Positions 1 through 5,464 of a DNA stretch of 5,464 nt are shown one piece after another. Source of the stretch: Gallionella sp. UBA4737 (GTDB taxonomy: Bacteria; Pseudomonadota; Gammaproteobacteria; Burkholderiales; Gallionellaceae); contig DHIV01000032.1 in NCBI GenBank assembly GCA_002403995.1, positions 1 to 5,464 on the forward strand, in the 5' to 3' direction. Numbering within the stretch: position 1 is the stretch's first letter; every line of letters starts with the position of its first letter. The notes under the pieces were generated by a model that was not told where the DNA came from, did not search any database, and saw nothing but the letters and a program-made list of their open reading frames with translations. The position numbers were made by a program, and so were the translations under genes.

Positions 1-75
1 CACCTCGCGCGCCGCATCCAGCAAACGCATGCGGGTCTGTTCACTTGCGCTTTTGATTTCCGCCTCGGCCATCAT
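1..75 (-). CDS. Probable TetR/AcrR-family transcriptional regulator, N-terminal fragment (partial)
   Basis: Only the first 25 codons are in the window; the gene runs off the left edge. The translation contains TRMRLLDAAREV at about residues 14-25, the usual start of helix 1 of a TetR-type DNA-binding domain (pattern T-R-x-x-I/L-L-D-A-A-x-x-x-F). The helix-turn-helix itself and the ligand domain are not visible, so the family call rests on this short match and on context, since TetR regulators commonly control RND pumps. The start is at 75 (ATG), or at 72, because two ATG codons are adjacent. The first overlaps the TGA of the outer-membrane factor gene as ATGA; the second overlaps it by one base. 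No good Shine-Dalgarno sequence precedes either, which suggests translational coupling to the upstream gene. By inference it is a local repressor of the pump, transcribed with it. Another helix-turn-helix family is possible but less likely. Confidence 0.72.
   Translation of the reverse strand, partial: MMAEAEIKSASEQTRMRLLDAAREV
72..75 (-). other. ATGA stop/start overlap between outer-membrane factor and regulator genes
   Basis: The minus strand reads ATGATG from 75 to 70. The TGA at 74-72 ends the outer-membrane factor and overlaps the ATG at 75-73; a second ATG follows at 72-70. The sequence just upstream (CCGGGCACCCGA) has no purine-rich Shine-Dalgarno, so the regulator probably depends on re-initiation by ribosomes finishing the upstream gene. 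Confidence 0.65.
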
Positions 76-1544
76 TCGGGTGCCCGGACAAGAGTTTCTC
101 GTCTGCTGGCAACCCCCTGCGTTGTGCCGTCTGCCGAATCGTTGCTCTCCCCCGCCAATGCCTTGTAAAGTTGCGTCGCCGCGCTGAACCACGCGCGCCT
201 CACTTGTATCGCTCCCTGCTCGGCGGCAAAGGCCTGGCGCTCCGCATCCAGCACTTCGAGATGGCTGACGATGCCCGCTTTATAGCGCGCCTCAACCAGG
301 CGCAACAGATGGTTCTGCGCGTCGGCGTTGGCTTGCTGTGCGGCAAGCTGCTCGGCGAGTCTGTCACGCGCACTCAGCAAGTCCGCGACTTCGCGGAACG
401 CCTGCTGTATGGTTTTTTCATATTCGGCAACAGCGATCACCTTGCGTGCCTTGGCGATATCCACGTTGGCGGAAGTGCGTCCGGCGTCGAACAACGGCAT
501 GATGATGGAAGGTTGGAAACTCCACGCACCGCTACCCGCATCGAACAGACCGGACAAGCTGCTGCTGGCCGTGCCCACGCTGCCGGTCAACGAAATGCGC
601 GGCAGGAAGGCGGCTCGTGCCGCGCCGATATTGGCATTCGCGGCGATCAATTGTTGCTCGGCAGCCAGCACGTCGGGGCGTCGCAACAGCACCTCTGCAG
701 GCAATCCGGCAAACAGATCGGAACTGATGCCCTGTTCGGCGAGGCTGCGTCCAGGCGGCAGATCTTTCATCTCCGCCATCGATTTCCCCACCAACAGGTC
801 GAGCAGATTTTCTGCGGCGGCTTGTTGCTGTTGCAGATTCGCCAGCTCAGCCACTGCGGCTTGATATGATCCTTCCGCCTGCAACCAATCCGAATCCGTG
901 GATACGCCAGCTTCACGTCGGCGCCCCAGCAAGTCCCTGGTCTCGGCACGCGCTTTGACAGTTGTGACAGCAAGCTGGGTGCGTTCGCGCATTTCGAGCA
1001 ACGACAGATAGGCGTTTGCCACATCGGCGATCAGCGACAAGCGAAACGCGCGTTGCGCGGATTCGGTGGCAAAATAACTGGCCTTGGCGGACGCATTCAG
1101 ACTGCTGACCCGGCCCCAGAAATCCAGCTCAAAGGAGACCAGGTTGACGCCCACATCATAACGCTGCGTTTCTATCGCGCTGCCGGTAACAGACGCGCCG
1201 GCCGGAGTCAGTGAGGCATTCCGTGTCGCCGCCAGATTCAAATTCGGCAGCCGGTCAGCCCGCTGTATGCCATATTGCGCGCGTGCTTCAGCTATGCGCG
1301 CAGTTGCGATGCGCAGATCGCGATTGTTCTCCAGTGCGGCGGCGATCAACGCCTGCAAGCGCGGATCGGGGAAATAATGCTGCCAGTCGGTAAGGGCAAG
1401 ACCTGTTGTGGTTTTTAACTTCACGCTGTCGGGCCACGCAGTCGTAACAGGCGCAGCCGGCCGTTCGTAGTTCGGCATAAATGAACAACCACCCAACATC
1501 GCCAACAGAATGATCGCCGTTGATTTTTTGTATTGCTTAGTCAT
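72..1544 (-). CDS. RND efflux outer-membrane factor lipoprotein (NodT/OprM/CusC family)
   Basis: This protein forms the trimeric outer-membrane channel and periplasmic tunnel of the pump. It is 490 residues long, normal for the family. The N-terminus has a positive start (MTKQYKK), a hydrophobic stretch and a lipobox LGGC ending at Cys20, so it should be cleaved and lipidated. Ser at +2 fits sorting to the outer membrane. Next comes NYERPAAPV (residues 25-33), typical of mature OprM-like proteins. Two outer-membrane efflux (OEP) repeats follow, about residues 60-250 and 280-460. Family signatures seen are FELDFWGRV (138-146), EVLLRRPDV (284-292), PLFDAGR (350-356) and YKAGIVSHLEVLDAER (421-436). 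The start at 1544 is chosen over an in-frame ATG at 1580 because it sits directly at the signal peptide and has a strong GAGGAG seven bases upstream. It overlaps the permease gene by 8 bp. The last 25 or so residues form a polar tail. Family call is secure; substrate cannot be read from it. Confidence 0.96.
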   Translation of the reverse strand: MTKQYKKSTAIILLAMLGGCSFMPNYERPAAPVTTAWPDSVKLKTTTGLALTDWQHYFPDPRLQALIAAALENNRDLRIATARIAEARAQYGIQRADRLPNLNLAATRNASLTPAGASVTGSAIETQRYDVGVNLVSFELDFWGRVSSLNASAKASYFATESAQRAFRLSLIADVANAYLSLLEMRERTQLAVTTVKARAETRDLLGRRREAGVSTDSDWLQAEGSYQAAVAELANLQQQQAAAENLLDLLVGKSMAEMKDLPPGRSLAEQGISSDLFAGLPAEVLLRRPDVLAAEQQLIAANANIGAARAAFLPRISLTGSVGTASSSLSGLFDAGSGAWSFQPSIIMPLFDAGRTSANVDIAKARKVIAVAEYEKTIQQAFREVADLLSARDRLAEQLAAQQANADAQNHLLRLVEARYKAGIVSHLEVLDAERQAFAAEQGAIQVRRAWFSAATQLYKALAGESNDSADGTTQGVASRRETLVRAPE

Positions 1545-4500
1545 GCTGGCTCTCCTCGTGTTCGGCAGGCTTTCGTGCATGTCCCGGGAAGATACGCCGC
1601 ATCACCACGAAGAACACCGGCACCAGAAATACTGCCAGCACGGTCACGGCTAGCATGCCGCCCATCACACCGGTGCCGATCGCATGGCGGCTTTGTGCCC
1701 CCGCTCCGACGGAGAATGCCAGCGGCGATACCCCGGCAATGAAGGCGATCGAGGTCATCAGGATCGGCCGGAAGCGCAGACGGCACGCTTCCAGCGTGGC
1801 ATCGATCGCACTCATGCCGCTGTCTTGCAGCCTGCGTGCGAATTCGATGATCAGGATGGCGTTCTTGGATGAGAGCCCTATGATCGCGATCAAACCCACC
1901 TTGAAATACACGTCATCGGGCAAGCCGCGCAATGTGACGGCCAACACCGCTCCGAAAACGCCCAGCGGCACGACCAGCAGCACCGCGAGCGGGATAGACC
2001 AGCTTTCATACAACGCTGCCAGGCACAGGAACACTACGATCAGCGAAATGGCGAACAGCAAGGGTGCCTGGGTACCTGATTGCCGTTCTTCGAATGATGT
2101 TCCCGACCATTCGTAACCGATTCCGGGAGGCAATTTTTCCGCGATCTGCTCCATCGCGGCGGCAGCCTCGCCGCTGCTCCGCCCGGGGGCCGGGCCACCC
2201 GATATTTTCATCGCGGCCAGGCCGTTGTATCGGTCCAGTTTGGGCGAACCTGCGGTCCAGCGTGCCGTCGCAAGCTCTGACAATGGAACCATGTCGCCTT
2301 TGCCGTTGCGTATCGACACCCGCAAAATATCTTTGGGTGTGCTGCGTATGCCGGGCTCTGCCTGCATTTGCACCCGCAGGGTACGTCCCTGGCGGGTGAA
2401 ATCGTTGATATAAGCCACACCCAAAGTGGATTGCAAAGTGTCATTGAGATCCGCGATGGAAACACCCAGGGTCTCTGCTTTCAGCCGGTCAATGTCGAGG
2501 AGCAGTTGCGGGCCCGCCTCCTGACCTTCGGGACGCACCCCGGCCAGTGCCGGATTTTGCGAGGCCATGCCCAATGCCATATTGCGGGCTTCCAATAACT
2601 TTTCCCGTCCGACTCCGCCGCGATCCTGCAGGCGGAAATCGAAGCCGCCCAATGCCGCCAGCTCCGGGATGGGCGGCGGATTGACGGCGAAGATCATCGC
2701 CTGTTTGATCATGAATAGCGCCATGTTGGCTTTACGCACCAGCGCAACCGAAGAACTGCTCTCCGCTTTTCGCTCGTCCCAGGGCTTGAGGGTCACAAAT
2801 ACGATCCCGACATTCTGGCCGCGTCCGACGAATGAAAAACCCGCCACGCCTATCACGTGTTCGACTTCTTTTTGCCCGAGATAGAATTTTTCTACTTTGG
2901 ACAATACCTCAAGAGTGCGCTCCTGGGTGGCTCCCGGAGGAAGCTGGATAACGTTGATGAAATAACCCTGATCCTCTGCCGGCAAAAAACTGCCGGGCAG
3001 TTTGCTGAACAACCATCCCATCGCGATAAAAATCACCGCATAGACCAGCAAGAATCGCGTGGTCCTTTTTACGATCTTGCCAACGCCGGAAGTGTATTTT
3101 GTCGTGGTACGCGCAAAGAAACGGTTGAACCAGCCCAGCGGGCCGCGTGTAGGCAGCAGCTCTTTGCCGGGCGTATGTTTGAGCAAAGTCGCGCATAGTG
3201 CCGGCGTCAACGTAAACGCCATCAGCGCGGAGAACATCATGGCCAGCACCAGCGTAACGGCGAATTGGCGGTAGATCGCCCCGGTGGATCCCGGGAAGAA
3301 CGCCATCGGGATGAACACGGCCATGAGCACCAGGGAGATCGCAATGATCGCAGCAACGAGCTGATCCATCGCCTTGCGTGTCGCGTCGCGCGGCGACAAT
3401 CCTTCCGTGGTCATGATGCGCTCGACGTTTTCCACCACCACGATGGCATCGTCCACCACGATACCGATCGCGAGCACCATCGCAAACAAGGTCAACACGT
3501 TGATGGAATAACCCAGCAGATACAATCCGACCAACGCACCCACCAGTGCAACCGGGATGACGATGGCAGGAATCAACGTCGCACGCCAGTTTCCCAGGAA
3601 CAGGTACATCACCAGAACCACCAGCAGCAATGCCTCGGCCAGGCTCTTCAAAATCTCCTTGATGGAAATATCGATGAACTTGGAAGTGTCGTAAGGCACT
3701 ACCCAATTGACGCCCTTTGGGAAAAATTTGGCCAGCTCCGCCATCTTGGCCCTGACCGCCTTGACGGTATCCAGCGCATTCGCTCCAGGTGTCAATCGAA
3801 CTGCGATCGCGGCAGTCGGTTGCCCATCGATGCGCGCAGCCCTGTTGTAGTCCTGTGCGCCCAACTCAACGCGCGCCACGTCTTTTACGCGCAACGTGGA
3901 ACCATCCGGATTGGTGCGCACGATGACGTTGCCGAATTCCGCAGGCGTGGATAGCCTGCTTCTGGTGACGATGACCGCATCGAGTTGTTGTCCCGGCGCT
4001 GACGGCAATTGCCCAAGCTCGCCGGTCGCCAGTTCCGAATTTTGCGCGCGCACTGCATTGGCCACATCAGCGGGGGAAAGATTGTACTGATGCAACTTAT
4101 CCATCTTGAGCCACAAACGCATCGAGTATTCGGTGCCGAACAGCAGTGCCTCACCCACGCCCGGCACGCGCTGGATACTGTCGAGCACATTGGCAGTGGC
4201 AAAGCTGCCCAGCGCGACATCGTTGAGACTCTTGTCCGGCGAGAACAGTGCAACGAACATCACATAGTTGCGCGCCGATTTGGTCACGGTGATGCCCAGG
4301 CGGCGCACCTCATCGGGCAAGCGCGCCTCCGCGCGCTTGATGCGGTTCTGCGCTTCGACCGAGGCCAGGTCAAGATTCGACCCTGCCTCGAACGTCAGCG
4401 TAATGCTGCCGGTTCCCAGCTCGGATGAGGATTCCATGTAGAGCAGGTGTTCGATGCCGTTCATCTCCTGCTCTATCAATGACACCGCCGTTTCTTCGAC

Positions 4501-4671
4501 GACCTGCGCCGATGCACCCGGGTAATTGACGGTAATGGACAATGCGGGAGGCGCAACCGACGGGTATTGGGAAACCGGCAGGTTTTTCAATGCCAATGCG
4601 CCGCCCAGCAGAATGATGAACGCGATTACCCATGCGAAAATCGGCCGGTCGATGAAGAATTTTGCGAACAT
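1537..4671 (-). CDS. RND multidrug efflux permease, HAE1 family (AcrB/MexB-like)
   Basis: This is the inner-membrane proton/drug antiporter of the pump, complete at 1044 residues (E. coli AcrB is 1049). It starts FFIDRPIFAWVI, the classic HAE1 opening. The layout is TM1 (about 10-28), a large periplasmic loop (29-337), TM2-TM6 (338-492), TM7 (539-557), a second periplasmic loop (558-870) and TM8-TM12 (871-1025). Proton-relay residues are all present: Asp407 and Asp408 in VVDDAIVVVENVER, Lys936 in GLSSKNAIL, and Arg966 and Thr973 in RFRPILMTS, matching AcrB D407, D408, K940, R971 and T978. The docking-loop arm with TGELGQLP (216-223), the switch loop GFSFVGRGQN (611-620) and the closing GTGVMGGM (999-1006) are also conserved. 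Phe178, Phe612, Phe614 and Phe625 of the drug pocket are kept, while AcrB F136 and F610 are Tyr136 and Ile607 here. ATG at 4671 follows AAGGG six bases upstream, inside the end of the adaptor gene. The reading frame is intact. Substrates are probably amphiphilic drugs or detergents, by family; the exact range is unknown. Confidence 0.97.
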   Translation of the reverse strand: MFAKFFIDRPIFAWVIAFIILLGGALALKNLPVSQYPSVAPPALSITVNYPGASAQVVEETAVSLIEQEMNGIEHLLYMESSSELGTGSITLTFEAGSNLDLASVEAQNRIKRAEARLPDEVRRLGITVTKSARNYVMFVALFSPDKSLNDVALGSFATANVLDSIQRVPGVGEALLFGTEYSMRLWLKMDKLHQYNLSPADVANAVRAQNSELATGELGQLPSAPGQQLDAVIVTRSRLSTPAEFGNVIVRTNPDGSTLRVKDVARVELGAQDYNRAARIDGQPTAAIAVRLTPGANALDTVKAVRAKMAELAKFFPKGVNWVVPYDTSKFIDISIKEILKSLAEALLLVVLVMYLFLGNWRATLIPAIVIPVALVGALVGLYLLGYSINVLTLFAMVLAIGIVVDDAIVVVENVERIMTTEGLSPRDATRKAMDQLVAAIIAISLVLMAVFIPMAFFPGSTGAIYRQFAVTLVLAMMFSALMAFTLTPALCATLLKHTPGKELLPTRGPLGWFNRFFARTTTKYTSGVGKIVKRTTRFLLVYAVIFIAMGWLFSKLPGSFLPAEDQGYFINVIQLPPGATQERTLEVLSKVEKFYLGQKEVEHVIGVAGFSFVGRGQNVGIVFVTLKPWDERKAESSSSVALVRKANMALFMIKQAMIFAVNPPPIPELAALGGFDFRLQDRGGVGREKLLEARNMALGMASQNPALAGVRPEGQEAGPQLLLDIDRLKAETLGVSIADLNDTLQSTLGVAYINDFTRQGRTLRVQMQAEPGIRSTPKDILRVSIRNGKGDMVPLSELATARWTAGSPKLDRYNGLAAMKISGGPAPGRSSGEAAAAMEQIAEKLPPGIGYEWSGTSFEERQSGTQAPLLFAISLIVVFLCLAALYESWSIPLAVLLVVPLGVFGAVLAVTLRGLPDDVYFKVGLIAIIGLSSKNAILIIEFARRLQDSGMSAIDATLEACRLRFRPILMTSIAFIAGVSPLAFSVGAGAQSRHAIGTGVMGGMLAVTVLAVFLVPVFFVVMRRIFPGHARKPAEHEESQHD
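1552..1557 (-). promoter_or_regulatory. Ribosome binding site for the outer-membrane factor gene
   Basis: The minus strand reads GAGGAG here, with seven bases before the ATG at 1544. It lies inside the last codons of the permease gene. It fixes the start of the outer-membrane factor at 1544 and not at the earlier in-frame ATG at 1580. Confidence 0.8.
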
Positions 4672-4677
4672 GGGAAA

Positions 4678-4682
4678 CCCTT
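4678..4682 (-). promoter_or_regulatory. Ribosome binding site for the permease gene
   Basis: The minus strand reads AAGGG, overlapping the TAA stop of the adaptor gene, with six bases before the ATG at 4671. A terminating adaptor ribosome would stop on top of this site, which fits coupled translation of adaptor and permease. Confidence 0.6.
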
Positions 4683-5464
4683 ACTGTTTGGCGTTGGCGG
4701 AAAGCGCGGCAGATTTGTCATCTGACAGCTGCACCGGCTTCACCTGTGAACCGGGACGCGCCTTCTGCAAACCGTTCACGATGACCCGCTCACCCCCTTT
4801 GAGGCCTTCGGTAATGATGAAATCTTCTCCCGCCATGTCGCCCGCCTTTACCGGCATAGGGTTTACTTTATCCTCTGCGCCGACCACCATTACGAATTGA
4901 CCTTGTGGCCCTATTTGCACCGCACGTTGCGGTATACGAATAACGTTCTCGGCAAGCGCTTCCGGAAAACGGATACGCACGAACATGCCGGGCAACAACT
5001 CACGCTTGGGATTCGGAAATTCTGCGCGCAACGACACCGAGCCCGTGCCCGGATCAACGGCCATGTCGGTGAAAAAGATTCTGCCGGACAGCGGATAAAT
5101 GCTGCCATCTTCCTGCAGCAATTCCACCTTGGCGGAGACAGCTCGTTTGAGCGTGCCGGCCTTGATTGCCTGTCTCAGGCGCAACAGGTCAGCACCGGAT
5201 TCCGTGAAGTTGACATAGATGGGGTCAAGCTGTTCGATGGTGGCCAATAACGTGGCATCTCCCTTGCCGACCAAGGCTCCTTCGGTGACCAGAGCTCGAC
5301 CGATGCGTCCGGAAATGGCGGCCGGAACAGTGGTGTTTTCCAAATCCTGAGACGCGCTGGCCGATGCAGCTTCAGCCTGCTTGGCCTTGGCTTCAGCCAG
5401 ATCGAATTCCTGCTGGCTGACCGCCCTGATCTCCAGCAAAGGTTTGTATCGTTCTACATTCTGG
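4681..5464 (-). CDS. RND efflux periplasmic adaptor (membrane fusion) protein, AcrA/MexA-like, partial
   Basis: The frame is open to the right edge, so the N-terminal part (signal peptide, first lipoyl half, first hairpin helix, about a third of the protein) is missing; 260 residues and a TAA stop are present. It links the permease to the outer-membrane channel. The fragment begins in the coiled-coil hairpin (QNVERYKPLLEIRAVSQQEFD, then an Ala/Glu/Lys-rich helix to about residue 43). It continues with the second lipoyl half (AISGRIGRALVTEGALV, 49-65), the LDPIYVNFTES strand opening the beta-barrel domain (79-89), VDPGTGSVSLRAEFPNP (136-152), LLPGMFVRIRF (156-166), the IPQRAVQ linker (177-183) and the membrane-proximal domain. 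It ends in a short polar tail (DDKSAALSANAKQ). All of these align in order with AcrA. The second hairpin helix looks seven residues shorter than in AcrA, and the usual Pro before ISGRIG is Ala. A TTG at 5439 is not the start, because homology continues upstream of it. The permease gene begins 9 bp downstream, so the two are surely co-transcribed. Confidence 0.95.
   Translation of the reverse strand, partial: QNVERYKPLLEIRAVSQQEFDLAEAKAKQAEAASASASQDLENTTVPAAISGRIGRALVTEGALVGKGDATLLATIEQLDPIYVNFTESGADLLRLRQAIKAGTLKRAVSAKVELLQEDGSIYPLSGRIFFTDMAVDPGTGSVSLRAEFPNPKRELLPGMFVRIRFPEALAENVIRIPQRAVQIGPQGQFVMVVGAEDKVNPMPVKAGDMAGEDFIITEGLKGGERVIVNGLQKARPGSQVKPVQLSDDKSAALSANAKQ

Noticed and set aside
77..86. 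Short inverted repeat CGGGTGCCCG just upstream of the regulator start, considered as an operator or hairpin
   Set aside because: Four-base arms with a two-base centre are expected by chance in DNA of this composition, the loop is too small for a hairpin, and it lies in coding sequence.
171..869. Long plus-strand open frames opposite the outer-membrane factor gene (171-869 and 328-864)
   Set aside because: They lie wholly antisense to a gene with strong family motifs, are rich in Cys, Arg, Ser and Gln, and resemble no family I recognise. They are expected shadows of a G+C-biased coding strand.
1545..1580. Earlier in-frame ATG at 1580 for the outer-membrane factor, adding 12 residues
   Set aside because: It would place 12 polar residues before a clear lipoprotein signal peptide, and the ATG at 1544 has a strong ribosome binding site at the right spacing.
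2909..3706. 265-codon minus-strand open frame inside the permease gene in a different frame
   Set aside because: It overlaps the conserved TM2-TM7 region of the permease out of frame, with a Gly/His/Arg-rich composition and no motif; the permease frame is uninterrupted, so this is not a frameshift product.
3265..3954. 229-codon plus-strand open frame opposite the permease gene
   Set aside because: The translation is unusually rich in His, Arg, Gln and Asp, the mirror of hydrophobic and Val/Ile/Met-rich permease codons on the other strand. There is no recognisable domain.
1537..4671. Heavy-metal (CusA/CzcA-type) RND permease
   Set aside because: TM4 reads VVDDAIVVVENVER with the paired Asp of the HAE1 drug-efflux family, and the switch loop and Phe pocket are of the AcrB type; no Met-rich metal path was seen.
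1..5464. An undescribed defence, mobile or RNA-based system hidden in the window
   Set aside because: Essentially every base belongs to one of four tightly packed genes of known families on one strand; no repeats, intergenic structure or foreign-looking segment was found.

Overview
This window is the 3' part of one compact operon on the minus strand that encodes a tripartite RND multidrug efflux pump of the AcrAB-TolC / MexAB-OprM type. Reading in the direction of transcription (high to low coordinates), it holds four genes: the C-terminal two thirds of a periplasmic adaptor (membrane fusion) protein, cut by the right edge; a complete 1044-residue inner-membrane RND permease of the HAE1 family; a complete 490-residue outer-membrane factor lipoprotein of the NodT/OprM family; and the first 25 codons of a probable TetR/AcrR-type regulator, cut by the left edge.

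There is almost no non-coding DNA. The adaptor and permease genes are 9 bp apart, the permease and outer-membrane genes overlap by 8 bp, and the outer-membrane gene and the regulator overlap by 4 bp (ATGA). No promoter or terminator is visible. The operon promoter should lie upstream of the adaptor gene, beyond the right edge, and the end of the transcript lies beyond the left edge. I see no RNA genes, insertion sequences, CRISPR arrays or significant repeats.

The proteins should work together. The permease takes up drugs or other amphiphiles from the periplasm and inner-membrane leaflet using the proton gradient. The adaptor trimer or hexamer bridges it to the outer-membrane factor, which forms the exit duct. 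The regulator probably controls the operon.

The organism is a Gram-negative proteobacterium, because the pump needs an outer membrane. G+C is roughly mid-50s percent (hand counts of a few lines), and the self-contained layout and protein sequence style suggest a beta- or gammaproteobacterium; I cannot name the genus. I found no previously undescribed system. The points most worth a second look are the co-directional regulator at the 3' end of the operon, a one-heptad-shorter adaptor hairpin strand, and two substitutions in the permease's phenylalanine-rich drug pocket.
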